A DNA stretch of 64,000 bases from Alopecurus myosuroides (Eukaryota > Streptophyta > Magnoliopsida > Poales > Poaceae): positions 62,001 to 126,000 of the forward strand of contig JAPCYS010001516.1 of NCBI GenBank assembly GCA_028641055.1. The letters run 5' to 3'. Below the pieces are notes generated by a model. That model was not told the DNA's origin. It saw only the letters and a program-made list of their open reading frames with translations, and searched no databases. Shown here one piece after another: positions 1 to 17,300 of the stretch (within the stretch, counting starts at the first letter, position 1; each line of letters begins with the position of its first letter). Position numbers and translations under genes: made by a program.

Positions 1-850
1 CACCCTCACCCCTTATCTACTCCCCGAGGGCGCATCAAAACCCTAGCCTCCCCTCTCTTCCTCCCTGCGCCGCCACCTCCCTTTCTTCCCCTCGATCCCC
101 TCCTTTTCCTTCCGATTTCTTTCTGAATTTTCTGAAACTTGCCACTAGCCGCCATGGCCGAAACTTGAAGGTGGCGTTGTGGTCGCTGTGGTCGGCATCG
201 GGGGCTCTCCTCGACGGGAACGGGGCCGCGCCACCTCCATCCACCTCCACGCCACCCGGGACGGCCACGAACGGCACCAGATCGCCGTCGATGGGCTCCT
301 CCTCGCCACTGTCCTCTTCACCGAGCCGCTGCAACGACTACAGAGGTGGTGAGCACCACCTCTCCCTCCTCTCTCCTTTCCCTCTCTGCATCAGTGGCCC
401 ACGCGCACGTACACCTCCCGCACACATCCACGGGTAGCAGCAGTAGCCGCGCAGCTCGTCGCCAGCGTCCATCGTTCCGCCTGTCAGCAAGTTCAGTTAA
501 CTGAACTTTCGTCAGTTCAGTTACTGACGAAACAGCACCTCAAAACCCCCAAGCCCTCCTTTCTTTCATGAAACGTTTCATCAGCGCAGTGGCACAACGC
601 GTCGCGCACACACGCCCGCGGCGCGGGTTCAATTCCTCCCGCAGCGGAATAAATCCAACCTTGTTGCTCGCTGCCACGCGCGCCAAACGGGCCCCACCGG
701 TCAGCGATGATGGAGGCCATGCCAGCTTCCACCCGCGGCCACGCGGGCGCCAGCTGGGCGCTGGCCCACTGGCCAGTGACCCAGGGCCGCTCTGCCCTGC
801 GTGATAAAACTTCCAGGGACCTTTTCTGAAGTTTATTTTCGCATCCAAGC
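1..850 (+). other. GC-rich exon-like segment inside the LTR
   Basis: This part is strongly GC-rich and pyrimidine-rich at its start, with CCCTAG followed by CT-rich DNA and an ATG in good context (GCCGCCATGG at about 148-157), resembling a grass gene leader. The reading frame from that ATG closes after four codons; a second frame (165-437) encodes 90 low-complexity Pro/Ser/Thr-rich residues that I do not recognise. A GAGGTGGTGAGC at about 343-354 could be a splice donor. It lies where the related LTR at 9970-14320 carries a PCNA fragment, but the sequence differs. I see no named protein in it. Confidence 0.4.
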
Positions 851-3547
851 CCTTGGACCAAATCTGAACTTTTTAAAATCACAGAATAGCCCCTGCAATT
901 CAAATCCAAATAACTTTTGCATTTCAAATCCAAATATAATAAATAAAATATGTTTTCCAAACCAAATTTAATTCTCTACATGTTTAAACCATCTGTGTAC
1001 TATTTTGAACATTTCAAATGGTTTCAAAAATTCAAATTCAAACTACTATTTCAAATTTTGGTCAAATTCATAACTAATTCAAATTTAATTCAAATGACAC
1101 ATGTAAAATATGTTTTCCATGCAAAATTGAACTAGCTTTCCAAATATTAACTTTGTTTCCTGTTTTGAATAATTAACATTGGTTAAATAATTCAAACCTT
1201 GTTTAAATCATTTAAAATTGCTAAATTAATAACTTGGTCAAACTAAATTCTTTTTGGACATATAACATATGTTTTCAAATCAGAAAAATATAATCTTTTC
1301 AAATATGAATTTTAATTAATGTTTTGAACAAATAAAAATTCAAATAAATTCATACTTGAATTAAACTCATTTAAATCTTGTTTAAACTTGTTTAATTCAT
1401 AATTAATTCAATTTAAATCCATTGCCAACAACTGAAACATGTATTCCACCTAAAATTTTGTGTTCTTTCCAAATATGAATTTTGTTATCTATTTTGAACA
1501 ATTAAAATTGGTGAAAACAACAAATGCTTGTGTAACTCATTTAAGAAGCCAAATTTCATAACTTAATAAATAAAATTCCAAACTTGGTAAACAACATATC
1601 CAACTGAAGCTATTGTTGTTTTCTTATTGTTTTCATCATCCATGCATCATTCTAATCAACTTTCACATGATGATTATTTGTAGATCATTTGGTTCAACAT
1701 TAATTCATGGGCTTTTCCATATGCAACCCAAATTGCATATGGGCCCATTTAAATATGTTTGCCATGTCAACTAGTTTATCTTTGGTGCATCCTTAAACTT
1801 GTCATGCATCCATATCTTGATCATGCTGGATCTTTTGCCGTAGAAGTAATTGTTGCATCCGGTGTTTGTTCTAGTTCGTTGCTTCTTCACGGATAGGACG
1901 TTGAGATGATGTGAGCAACGACAAGTTCGGATGTACCTCTACTTGCTGGATCTCAGGCAAGTATACTCACTTGCTACCTCTGGCTGCCTTTCATCACTTG
2001 TTACCGATTCTTTCCGTTATCTTTATGCTAGCCTTATGATTCGATGCTTGTGTCTCGATCCTATCATATGTTTACCTTGCAGCCATGATATAGCCTTCCT
2101 CCCACTTCCTATTAACTGTTGTTTGTTTACCTTGTTGGCCCTCGTGTCGTAGTTGCATGCTTAGTGTTGTTTGCGCTCAAGTCTTGTTGTCCGTCTTATC
2201 ACCTGTTTAGTTTGATAGTTGGGTTTCAATTCAATCAACAACATGTTAATGTTTTGGGTAACATTAATTTGATGATAAGGCACCGGCAGGAGGCCCGGCG
2301 TGGTTTTGAGGCCTGCTAGTGTCGACCTTAATTAGGAAAAGGGTCTTGTCCTCGATCCATGATGAGCGCGCTAACCGCATGTGGGAAGCGAGTATGGGCG
2401 CCCCCCGCAACTTTGATTCGATCCGCATCTCGTCCAAATCGCCTCATTTTTAGTTCGGGTTTTCCATTTGCCGCATGCATATATGCAGGTGCGAACCCTT
2501 GGCGCCAGGGTGGAACTTTTGTAGTCGGCATTTAGGGAGACACGTTCTTAGAGTGCTATGAGGGTCCCCTTTTCTTCGTGGGGCTTGATTAGCCGTGCGC
2601 TCAACTGCACGGGGTACTTTGGGCTTGATGCGAAGAAGAGTTGGGTTGTGTTGAGTACCTCGTTTGGTGGGTTGATCCCCCGTCTGGCGGGATATTCTTA
2701 CGTGTACGGCTAAATTGGTGCATCCCTGCAGGGTTAAATCTTCTCGAGAAGCCGTGTTGTCCGCGGTTATGGATGACTTGGTGAAAGTGCTGGCTAACAA
2801 GTACTCAGACAACTTACACTTAACGATGATAACTTGACTGGTAATATAGATTACCTCCACCATAAAAATGAATGTCACCTTAATCAACCGTGTGAGTTTC
2901 CTTGGGGTTGCTTCCTTAGTAGGGGGTAACATTGGATGGGTATTGTCTAGTGAGTACTTGTAGTTGGTTCTGATACGCTATCTTATCCCTTTCTTTTAGC
3001 CGGATGTTGTAGCGAGTCTCTGTAGTTAGTTAGTGCAGCCCGCTGCCGCTTCTTTGCAATAATCCCTTCCTTCCCGTTGAACCCAAAGTATTTGTATCTT
3101 GTGATGATTGGTTACGCTGGTATCTTGTGAGTATGGTTTATCCACTTGCCAGTACTTAACCGTACTGACCCACGAATCCCTTTCGTGGCTGCATATTCCA
3201 CATTGCAGTCAATGTTTGAAGTCTACGACGTTAACTTGGGAATCCCTCCGGCTTGGCCTGGGCAGGGATTGGACGCCATCGGTTATCTTCAGGACTCTTA
3301 GTCCAATTTGTATCTTGTCCGTAGTCGGACACTATGTTGTTTCTTCCGCTGTTATTTGGATCTTTGTATTGTATCAGTTGTATCCTTGACTCATTTGAGT
3401 CGTCTTGTATATACCTCCTCTATAGTTGTTGTGGACTATTCGTGAACTGTTGTAATGTTATCACAAGTGGCAACCTGAAATCGGTTATTATGTGGATTTT
3501 GGCGGGAATGCTGAAATCTGCATAGTGCCCGATCTCGGGGCGTCACA
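1..3547 (+). mobile_element. 3' part of a long LTR (LARD/Gypsy type), truncated by window start
   Basis: The segment ends in GGGGCGTCACA at 3547, the mirror of TGTGACGCCCC that opens the minus-strand LTR at 9970. About 2 kb (roughly 1440-3547) is closely similar in inverted orientation to 12070-9970, so the two are LTRs of one family. In sense orientation such LTRs start TGTAACGTCC and end CGTCACA; only the 3' part is inside the window. An AT-rich stretch (850-1700) lies between a GC-rich part and the conserved 3' part. It is followed directly by Athila-type internal sequence, so it inserted there and is either a solo LTR or the 3' LTR of an element starting outside. A target duplication cannot be checked; the right copy would be TTTAT at 3548-3552. 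Confidence 0.75.
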
Positions 3548-3660
3548 TTTATGCTAGATTGAATACTCTTGAGTCGCATCTTTCTTGCTTAAATGAAGGT
3601 CATAATCAGATTCATGAACACCTTGATCATGTTCCAATAAACTCTGAAGCCTAAAATATA

Positions 3661-4067
3661 ATCCCTACTGTGAAGTTTACTATTAATGGTGAAACGTTTT
3701 ATGCTCGTTGTGATATTATGTCTGAATTTTGTTTATGCCTAAAGAAATTTATGAATCTTTGAATACTTGGAGACTTTCTGAGGGAGGAGGAGAAATACGT
3801 CTCACTAATAACACGACTATATTTCCCATTGGGGTAACTGAGGGAATATTTACAAAAATCCTAGGAAGAATGGTCTCCATTGATTATCTTGTTATTGAAT
3901 GTGTAGGAGAGGGCCAAATTACCCTTGGAAGATATATGTTGATGCTATTAGGAGCGACTATTGATATGGGGAAAGGTACCATGACTTTCGCTCCCAAACC
4001 ATGCTCAGACCATCAGTTCCCTAAAAGTAAGAATAAGGGTAAGAAAGGTAAACGTGAGCCTAGCTAA
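3661..4067 (+). pseudogene. Athila-type gag/protease-region fragment
   Basis: Translation gives IPTVKFTINGETF, then after a frameshift near 3730 an ORF with MPKEIYESLN, LTNNTTIFPIGV, YLVIECVGEGQITLGR and LLGATIDMGKGTMTF, closing with a basic tail (KSKNKGKKGKREPS) at 4067. This is the aspartic-protease region of the retroviral type found in Athila-lineage elements. The catalytic Asp-Leu/Ile-Gly-Ser/Ala position reads CDIMSEF, so the active-site triad is lost. The fragment cannot act as a protease alone. It reads in the same direction as the LTR at 6733, as expected for one element. Confidence 0.65.
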
Positions 4068-6732
4068 AAGGCGTAAAAGAAAAGAACTTCTTGGGAGATA
4101 ACCCATGGTTTTATTTTTCCTTTGTTTTTCTCTGTTTTCTTTGAGTCAAGGTGTTTTTCTCTATTTTCATGTTTTAGTTGTTTCAAGTAAAGTTTATGAC
4201 GAGAGTTGGAGTTGGTTTTGGATTTATGCGCAGGAAACAGATTTTTGCTGTCCACCGTAAAAAATCGTATAATTCACAGGAAAATCAGAATGACCTGAAA
4301 TGTTTTTTGCTTATTCATCATCTAATTCCGCAATGTTTTTGTTCTTTAAGTTTTTCGATCTGAGCAACGTAAGTGCCCCAAAAAAATTCGGCTTTATAGA
4401 CTGTTCTGGTTTTGGCAGATTCTGCCATTTTTCTTGCATTTGCTCTTTTACGATGTAAAGTGGTTTTCTTTGCTTCACGAAACATCAGTGGCTATAGCTA
4501 ATGTTTAAAAGTATCAATAGCACTTGTGACCATACAGAACCCATGGATTTTTTATTGTTGCACTAACCCTCTAATGGGAATTACTCTTTGAGTGTGATGT
4601 GAAGGAAGTTTTCAAGGGTCAAGAGAAGAGGGTGATGTATGTGATCAAGAAGAGTGCAAGGTCAAAGCTTGGGGATGCCCCCGTGGTTCATCCCAGAAAA
4701 TTCTAAGAATACTCAAGCATCTAAGCTTGGGGATGACTAAGGCTTCCCCTTCTTTATCAACAATCTATCAGGTCACTTCTAGTGAAACTATATTTTTATT
4801 TGGTCACATCATATGAAGTTTAATTGGAGCGTTTGTTTGTTTTTATTTTGTTTTCTTTTGTTTTCCTCGCTGAAATAATATAGTTGGACCCTAGCATTCC
4901 TCGTTTGGGAGAGAGACAATCTCCGTTTTTTTGTTTGAATACTCGTTATGCTCATATTCTTAGTTTTTCGTCTAGCTGCTCCAAAAATTCCTGTTTAGCT
5001 CTTTTTTTTTCATTGCATCTCTTATTTAGAGCTGTTAGTTTTAGTAGTGTTATGTGAGTACTCTCATGTTTGCTTGCTATATCATTTAGATAGTTTTTGT
5101 TAAAACATACTTTGTAAGGTGCTTGTTGGGAAAAGAAACTTCTGCTTGAAGTAGAATTTATAGCGGTGCAAGTAGAAGCTTGTTAGACTGTGGCGAGACT
5201 TTTCCATATCATACTATATGTTATCTTAGTTCTAAATCTTAGTGGTTATTTAGTTTCATGATTAGGCTTAAATATCCGAGAGTGTTTAATGTGCCATTGA
5301 AAGAATCATGAGTTGTTCTTGTCATATTAAAGCATAAATTTGTGGTGTTCTCCTTTGAATGTTTTATTTGGTTGACTTGGCATGCTCACACCATGTTTAT
5401 GACTATGAACCAGTCACTTATAGACCCTATTATCATTTAGTTTTTGAACTTGTGGTACCACTTATGCTTTGATTAATGATGTTTATGTCGCTATGCACGA
5501 TTATGACTCTTATGCTCTCTTGATTTGTCGCTCCCAGTCTTTTGCTAGCCTCCACATATACTGAGTATGAGCTCTACTTGTGCATCCAACTCCCCAAAAC
5601 CAAAGTTTTCCAAATGTGTCCACCATACCTACCTACATGTGGTATTTAACCGCCACTCCAAAGTAAAGTGCTCATGTGTTACCTTTAAAACTTTCAAAAT
5701 TACTCATGTTTTCTGCTCCTGTTTTAGCTCATGAGGACGCAAATAGAGAATATTTATCTCACTTGTTGATTGGACTTTCACACCCTGGACTAGTGGCTTC
5801 ATCCGCTTATCCAATTAATAGAAGAGCTGGCAGCGGGGTGCCCAGCCCCAAATTAATGCAAACAAATTCTCTTCACTATTTTTGCCTCTGATTTATCAGT
5901 CAAAGCATAAATGTGTAAACAAAAGAGAAACAGGGATGACCTTCTACCCATATGTGTCCTTCTATGGGAGCCGCTCTTGTGAAGTCTAGTTGGCTTGTGA
6001 TGTACTGTATTTTATGTTTACCATTTGTTGACATAAGCATACACCTCTCTAAAAGAAAATATAGACACACCTCTACGGTATGTGATTGTTGGCAGGCACC
6101 CGAGGATTCGGTTAGCCATGGTTTGTGTAAGATGGATGGGAGGAGTGTAAAACATTTTATACCTCTGTTTAATAAAATAAAAGCTCTAGCACATGAGTGA
6201 TACATGTTTCCCTCTGTGAAGGGCCTTTCTTTTACTTTCATGTTGAGTCTCCATCTTCTAACTTTATGCACAGTTGAGAGAGCATAGTTGCCATTCTGAG
6301 TTTAATATGCATTTGTCCCAGAAACATTATTAATTGATTCATGACATGTTATTGTTTGTTCTCTAATTATTTGTTCTAGTCTTCCTCATGAACTTTGAAG
6401 GTGTCCTGGCATTTATGTTTTTCCCCACTCTTAAGGACGAGCGAAATATCACTTTGCCATGTTTTCTCTATACTTGAAACAAACGTATATCTTTCGATGC
6501 ATTGTTATTCATGATATTTTATTTGTGTTACTTCTCATGATGCAAGGTGATTGCTATATTTTATTGTTAAAATTTTATTTATCATGCTTGTATTGAAGTT
6601 CTATGATCTCAGCTTAGATATGCTTTTACATTATTGATGATCAAGTTTATGTTGGTAGCATGCCACCTCAGAAATTATGTGTTTTTATCGTTTACCTACT
6701 CGAGGACGAGTACGAACTAAGCTTAGGGATGT
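4068..6732 (+). other. Long untranslated 3' region of the Athila-type element
   Basis: About 2.7 kb without a credible coding region. It opens with a CTTGGGAGATAACCCATGG motif typical of this element group and contains two internal copies of AAGCTTGGGGATG (about 4671 and 4728) that resemble the purine tract next to the 3' LTR. The rest is AT-rich and the short ORFs in it show no domain. Confidence 0.6.
6719..6732 (+). promoter_or_regulatory. Polypurine tract of the Athila-type element
   Basis: AAGCTTAGGGATGT directly precedes the LTR start TGATACGTC. In this group the AAGCTTGGGGATGC string is the second-strand primer site. Confidence 0.6.
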
Positions 6733-8357
6733 TGATACGTCATAAATGTATCCTTAATTTATGATGTTCCATGTTGTTTACTACATGTTTGCTATACACT
6801 TTATGCCATTTTTATTGATTTTCCGGACTAACCTATTGACAAGATGCCGCAGAGCCAGTTCCCTGTTTTCTGCTGTTTTTAATTTCAGAAAAGTTGTTCT
6901 GGAAATATTCTCGGAATTGGAAAAGTCAAAGCCCGGAAGTTTTATAATCCCCGAAGGTTCCACGGAGTCTTGAAGAGACCCGGAGGGGAGCCACACCATA
7001 GGGCGGCGCGCCCCCAGGCCGCACCTAGGGGTGGTGTGGGCCCCTCTGGCGTCCACCGCCATCGCCCTTTTGCCTATTTATACCCCTCAATACGTCAACC
7101 CTAAATAGATCCCACTTTCCCCGAGAAACACCCGAGGCCGCCATCATCGTCATCCCGAGACCGAGAGGGTTCTAGAGATCTCCCCGGCACCCTGCCGGGA
7201 GGGGAATTCATCACCGGATTGTTTGAAACTAATTTGATTGTGTTGTGTAGGTTCCACGTTGCTGCTGAATCGGTAGTGCGCCCTGCCATATCAGCTGCAT
7301 CAACCTTCTGAAGTTACTCCTTCCTCCTACTGTTCGATTAAACCTTGAGGGGAAACTGTTGTTGTGCTCATCATACCTTCCTCTTGGGGTTTCCCAACGA
7401 GTGCAAGATCTACACCATCAGGGATCCGATGAATATTGAATGCTATGTCCAGTGGTTATCAATCTATCATGTTTATGTTATTTATGATCTTGCGTGCTCC
7501 CCGTTACTAGTAGATGCTTTGGCCAAGTTTATACTTTTAACTCCAAGAGGGAGTATTTATGCTTGATAGTGGGTTCATGCCTTCATTTCATTCACTCTCG
7601 AGTGACAGAAACGTAACGGATGGGGGATGTGTTGTTGCCATTAGGGAAAAAACAACAATGTTTTCATTGTTTACATTACAGATTGTACTTAAGATAATAA
7701 TATGTTTCTTGCAACTTAATACCCGAGGTTTGATTGGATGACGCTCCGAGGGTGGAATATTAGTCATAAACGCAGTTGGATAACGGTTTATGAATTAAGT
7801 TGTAATGCCCGCATGAATCACATAGTAATCATCATGTCATGCATATGCACTATGTTGCAGCCTTTATATCTGTCAATTTCCCAGTTGTAATTTGTTTACC
7901 AGCATGTTATCTATCTGTTTTGGAGAGACACCAATAGTGAACTGCGGACCCCAGTCCATTCTTTTACACTGATAATACAACCACTTCAAACATTGTTTTC
8001 TTTACTGGAATCATTGTTTTCCTCTCAGTCACTTCCATCACTGTTCTCTTTTCATTTACTACAAACAAGTACTATTTTCCACACTATACATCTAATCCTT
8101 CGTGTTAGCAAAACTAGTGAGATTGACAACCTCACTGTTTCGTTGGGGCAAAGTACTTTTATTGTGTTGTGTAGATTCCACACTGCTGCTGAGCCTAGTG
8201 CGCCCTGCCAACATCAGCTGTCTTCAACCTTCAGAAGTGATTTATTTCTCTTACTGGTCGATTAAACCTTGGTTTATTTCTGAGGGAAAACTTGCCGCTG
8301 CACTCTTCATAGCTTACACTTGGGGTCTCCCAACGAGCGTGTGTTTACCTGCCATCA
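6733..8357 (+). mobile_element. 3' LTR of the Athila-type element (1625 bp)
   Basis: Starts TGATACGTCATAAATG and ends ACCTGCCATCA. It shares a block order with the LTR at 21946-23562: GGACTAACCTATTGACAAG near the start, GAAAAGTTGTTCTGGAAAT, a TATA box, and GGTCTCCCAACGA at the end. Both are about 1.62 kb. The flanking five bases on the right are GGTGA; the left copy is outside the window. Confidence 0.75.
7075..7082 (+). promoter_or_regulatory. TATA box in Athila-type LTR
   Basis: TATTTATA lies in a CCTATTTATACCCC context at the position that carries CCTATATAATG in the related LTR at 22308, so it is the likely U3 promoter element. Confidence 0.5.
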
Positions 8358-8670
8358 GGTGATAGATGTGGCAGTTTGGCTCAAGGCCACCAGCACATCG
8401 GCGGTCTCGTTCACCACCTTATCCTTCTCCCGTACGAGACGGTTTTTACAAAAGGCGGACGCGATGCTACATTGTTGCTCCTCTGGCAGCTCCACTGGCA
8501 GGTATGCCTGCTCCCACTTCATCGGCTGCTTCTTTGGTGCCAAAGTCGATGCCGTCGAATTGTGAGCATGCGGTAGACCGAGTTTGTTTGGCGGTATGGT
8601 GCAGGAAGGTGAGGAGTCGGCGACGTCAGAGGGAATTTGGGGAAAATGGAGGGAAGAGTAGCCATTTCAA
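8358..8670 (-). other. Unassigned flank with an uninterrupted minus-strand frame
   Basis: Between the Athila LTR and the Copia element lie about 310 bp that continue, after removal of the Copia element, into 18370. On the minus strand, 8577-8358 is open for about 70 codons and encodes a charged peptide including KKQPMKWEQAYLPVELPEEQ and FCKNRLVREKDKVVNETADV. I do not recognise the protein. Because the right flank ends in a Harbinger-like terminus (18613), this may be the coding part of a PIF/Harbinger-type DNA transposon, but that is inference. Confidence 0.3.
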
Positions 8671-8675
8671 CATTC
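8671..8675. repeat. Left target-site duplication of the Copia element (CATTC)
   Basis: CATTC immediately before the 5' LTR is repeated exactly after the 3' LTR at 18365-18369. Confidence 0.95.
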
Positions 8676-9105
8676 TGTTGATTAATCCAGCACTTAGCCT
8701 GACGGAGCAAAGGGCAGCCTGCCGTGGTGTTAAAACATATGGTTTCTGTGCCGTGGCAGGAGGTGTGGTTTCTCCTGTTTCTGAATAAAGTTCAGTAGAA
8801 AATAAACTGGTCGCCGATCGCCTGTGATCGCGCGTAGATAGGCTTAAACTGTTTCCTTCCAAGTTTGTGGGATCACCAGCACATCGTGCGGAGCGTGGGA
8901 TGGCGCGCTCTATCGCTGCACGTCGTTGCAGGTTTTACTACCATTCTGTTTTAGGCCTTTTGTTAAGTATCTGGAAATACAGAAAACACAGTACAGACTT
9001 ACGCTGCACAAAAAATCTCGTCTTTCTCTGTGATCTACCTAGTTCCTAGTTTCTCAACTCGTGAATTTGATTTAGCGAGAGAGTGTGTTGCCGTTCGCAA
9101 CGACA
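8676..9105 (+). mobile_element. 5' LTR of the Copia element (430 bp)
   Basis: Begins TGTTGATTAATCC and ends TTCGCAACGACA; the 3' LTR has the same length and ends. AATAAAGTTCAG at about 8784 is a possible polyadenylation signal shared by both LTRs. Confidence 0.95.
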
Positions 9106-9107
9106 TT

Positions 9108-9120
9108 TGGTATCAGAGCC
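9108..9120 (+). promoter_or_regulatory. Primer binding site (initiator tRNA-Met)
   Basis: TGGTATCAGAGCC, two bases after the LTR end, is the standard complement to the 3' end of initiator methionine tRNA used by plant Copia elements. Confidence 0.95.
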
Positions 9121-9136
9121 ATTGGGGTTCATCGCA

Positions 9137-9969
9137 ATGTCGGACGGCAAGGCATCAGACAGGAACGCGCGATCCCGATCGGGGTCGAGGCCGCCCGCGA
9201 AATTTGCAACTCCGCCACCACCGGGTACTCGCAGCAGCAGCCGTGGACGCATCCTTTCCCGGCGAGGAGAGGGCAGCGGCGCGCGCGAGATCGTGGTGCG
9301 GGAGGTCATGCGGGAGAGCAGCGGCGGCGGTGGAGCGATGCATCTCCCATGCTCACGAGGACCAACTACACAGAATGGGCGATTCTGATGCGGGTACAGC
9401 TGCAGGGAGCGCGGCTGTGGGACGTCATCGACCCCGGCATCGTCGACGACGAAGACGATCGTGCGGAGAGGCAGGCCCTCGGTGCGATCCTGCGCTCCGT
9501 TCCACTGGAGATGGTGCCCGTGCTCGCCGCCAAGGACAGCGCCAAGGGCGCGTGGGACGCCATCAAGGTGATGCGCATAGGCGTGGATCGCGTGCGCGAA
9601 GCCCGGTGTCAGAAGCTCTGCCGGGATTTTGAGAACCTCGCATTCAAATCCGCGGAGGCGATCGAGGACTTTGCGCTGCGGCTCTCTGGGATCATCACGG
9701 AGCTGCAATCACTCGGTGACACCATCACCGAACTCGATGCAGTACAAAAGTTTCTCCGTGTGGTGCCTGGGAAATACTCCCAGATGGCCTGCTCAATTGA
9801 AACGCTCCTCGATCTCTCGACCATGTCGATTGAGGAGTTGTGCGGCCGTCTCTCCGTCTCCGATGGGCGCGGCGAGCCGGAAGCGGACACGGGCGACAAG
9901 CTGCTGCTAACCGCTGAGCAGTGGAACGCACGTCAGCAGCGCGGTCAGCAGGCGCCCGCAGGATCAAAG
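9137..9969 (+). pseudogene. Copia gag, N-terminal part, split by a nested LTR
   Basis: The likely start is the ATG at 9137 (MSDGKASDRNARSRSG), 16 bases after the primer site. A Ser/Arg/Pro-rich head is followed by a frameshift near 9340, after which the frame reads MLTRTNYTEWAILMRVQL and a typical Copia Gag alpha-helical region (UBN2-type) to 9969. Gag packages the RNA in virus-like particles. The frame resumes at 14326 beyond the nested LTR, but its first codon there is TGA, probably a decayed CGA. The zinc knuckle lies at 14418-14462 (NCRYCGKPGHWAKEC, pattern CX2CX4HX4C). Confidence 0.85.
9965..9969. repeat. Target-site duplication of nested solo LTR (CAAAG)
   Basis: CAAAG at 9965-9969 is repeated at 14321-14325 on either side of the 4351-bp LTR. 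Confidence 0.93.
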
Positions 9970-14320
<4,351 letters not shown>

Positions 14321-14325
14321 CAAAG

Positions 14326-17300
14326 TGAGGCACAAAGGGCAAGCAGCAGGACGGCGACAAAGCAGGTGGGAACACCACCGGCGGCGGAGGCTCGGGCAGC
14401 TCACGCAAGCCCGTCAATTGTCGTTACTGCGGCAAGCCCGGGCACTGGGCAAAGGAATGCCGAAAAGCGCAGCGAGATCGCGAGCGCAAGGGAGAAGCTG
14501 CAAACCTAACGGAGGCCGCGGAGGCAGCTGCGGACGCACCCGCACTGCACCTCATGGAGATCGTGTCCACGGAAGTCCAGCCAGTGGGAGCCCAGCAGGA
14601 GATCGTGCAGATTGCTGCGGTGACTGAGGCTCAGGCAGTGTTTCTGAACGAGGAGCGTGTCGTCCCTGTACCTGCGGCCGCTGGCATGTGGCACCTGGAC
14701 ACGGGCGCAAGCAGTCATATGAAAGGAGTCAGAGCTGTGTTTGTCACCATGGATGAGACCGTGAGCGGAACTGTGCACTTCGGGGACGGATCCGTGGTGC
14801 AGATCAAAGGAAAGGGGAATGTGATGTTGAAGTGTCCTGACGGAAACCAACACATCCTGTCAGATGTGTATTTCATCCCAAGGCTGCGTGCAAACATCGT
14901 CTCAATTGGACAGCTAGACGAGGAAGGGTACAAGTCTGTGGTCGAAGACGGATTCCTCACCGTGTTTGATCAGAGAAGGAAGCTCATGGTGCGCGTGAGG
15001 CGCACGGGCAACAGGATATACGTCCAGAATTTGAACGTGTCGTCACCTGTCTGTCTGCTAGCCAAGGTGGAGGAACCGGCGTGGCTGTGGCACGCCAGGC
15101 TTGGGCACCTGCATTTTCGAGCCGTAAGTGCCATGTCGTGCAAGGGCTTGGTGAGGGGAATGCCGCGAGTCGAGCATGTGGATGAAATCTGCAACAGATG
15201 CACGATAGGGAAGCAGCACAGACTGTCCTTCCTGCATGCCAGCAAGCACCGCTCGGAGCAGGCTCTCGATTTGGTCCACACTGATCTCCGCGGTCCCATC
15301 ACTCCCGCAACGGCAGGTGGCGCTCAATATTTCTTGCTGGTCCTTGACGATTGCAGACCCTACATGTGGCTGGAGCTGCTGCAGTCGAAGGGTGAAGCAT
15401 TTGCAAAGTTCAGAAAGATACGACCGCACGCAGAGGCGAAGCAGCAGTGCCATCTCAAAGCTTTTCGTTCAGATCGTGGTGGAGAATTCAACTCGGGCGA
15501 ATTCCGGGCATACTGCGATGAGGAGGGGGTGACCCACTACACCACCGCACCATACTCGCCACAACAAAACGGCGTGGTGGAGCGGAGGAACCAAACTTTT
15601 GTGGAAATGGCAAGATGCATGATGAAGAGCATGGCCATGCCCGTGAGGTTTTTGGGAGAGACAGTCAAGTGCGCGGTATATGTGCTGAACAGAGCGCCAA
15701 CGTGAAGCCTGGACGGGGTCACTCCGTATGAAGCCTGGAATAAGAGGAAGCCCACAGTCGAACACCTGCGTACCTTTGGGTGCGTGGCGCACATGAAGAG
15801 AACAGGCCCAGGGGTGACAAGCTCACCGATCGCTCAATTCTCTCCGTGTTCGTTGGATACGAAGAAGGATCTAAAGCCTATCGTGTCTATGATCCCGTGG
15901 GTGAGAGACTGTACATCACACGAGACGTGGTGTTCGAAGAAAGGCGAGCATGGGATTGGGATTTGCCGACAGTGACAGTCGGCGAGCCCAAACCGACCAG
16001 CTTTACAGTGGTGTACACGACGACCAGTGGAGCAACGGTTGTGGACGACGGTGTCAGCAGTCACGTCAGCGCAAATGGTTGCTCACCGATCCCGTTCGGC
16101 GTCGGATCACCAGGGAACACATCCCAGAGCATGCTGCTCGCCACACCTGTCGGCACGCCGGCGCCCAGGACCGCGATGAGCGTGCAACTCTGCACGCCGC
16201 CCTCGCACGACAGTGCGCTTGATGCGGCAGATGAAAGAGATGGACCGCGGCGTTATAGGAATGTTCAGAATGTCAACGACACCACTGCTCCTGTCATAGG
16301 CGATCAGAACACTCAGGCAGCCGAGGCAGCCAACAAGTCTGAAGGGGACAATGATGAGCTCGAGGAAATGCACCTGGTGGCTGCAGAGGAACCTGTCAGC
16401 ATTGATCAACAAATGCAGGATCCGAGCTGGAGAAGAGACATGGAGGAGGAGATGGCATGTATCGCTGAGAACAACACCTGGACTCTGAGCGTTCTCCCAG
16501 CGGGGCATCGTGCGATTGGGCTGAAATGGGTTTTCAAACTCAAAAAGGATCCAGAGGGCAACATCGTGAAGCACAAGGCCAGGCTCGCCGTGAAGGGCTA
16601 CGCTCAGCGACAGGGGGTGGAGTTCGAGGAGGTCTTCGCTCCTGTCGCACGCATGGAGACCGTGCGGATGCTGCTGGCGCTGGCCGCACACGAGGGCTGG
16701 GAGGTACACCACATGGAAGTCAAGTCCGCGTTCCTCAACGGCGACTTGGAAGAAGAGGTGTACGTGCACCAGGCCCCAGGCTTCATCGACCAAAGGTACC
16801 CACACTCCGTCATGAAATTGAGCAAAGCTCTATATGGGCTCCGACAGGCACCGCGTGCGTGGTATGCAAAGCTCGACGCCACTCTCACCAACTTGGATTT
16901 TGTGAGAAGCCCACTGGAACATGCTGCATATCGACGTGTGAAGAACGGAGGGTTCTTACTTGTGGGGGTGTACGTCGATGATTTACTCATCACGGGCACC
17001 AGCGCGCAAGAGATCGCAGCGTTCAAGGGCGAGATGCAGCATCTGTTCAAGATGAGTGATCTCGGGCTGTTGTCCTATTATCTTGGCATTGAGGTGAAGC
17101 AGGAGGCAGGTGTGATCACGATTTGCCAACGAGCTTACGCCGAGAAGATCTTGGAGCGCGCTGGCATGTCGATGTGCAACCCATGCCACACGCCGATGGA
17201 GGTACAAGCGAAGCTCAAGAAGGAAGATGGGGCGCCCAAGATGGATGTCACAGAGTACAGGAGCGTGATTGGGTGTTTGAGGTATCTGGTTAACACCAGG

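Larger units (their letters stand above)
3548..8357 (+). mobile_element. Athila-lineage Gypsy retrotransposon, 3' half with 3' LTR
   Basis: The order is protease-region coding remnant, long untranslated region with repeated AAGCTTGGGGATG-type motifs, purine tract, then an LTR opening TGATACGTC and ending GCCATCA. This is the layout of Triticeae Sabrina/WHAM-type elements; which of these families it is cannot be decided by eye. The 5' half lies left of the inserted LTR (1-3547) or is deleted. No reverse transcriptase or integrase is seen, so within the window it is non-autonomous. Confidence 0.7.

Noticed and set aside
2119..2319. 66-codon ORF conserved between 2119-2319 and 11397-11197
   Set aside because: The identity follows from general LTR similarity; no start context, domain or codon-pattern conservation separates it from the surrounding non-coding DNA.
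2450..2932. Antisense ORF shared by 2932-2450 and 10631-10963
   Set aside because: Same reason: a chance open frame on the antisense side of a conserved LTR segment, not preserved at its ends.
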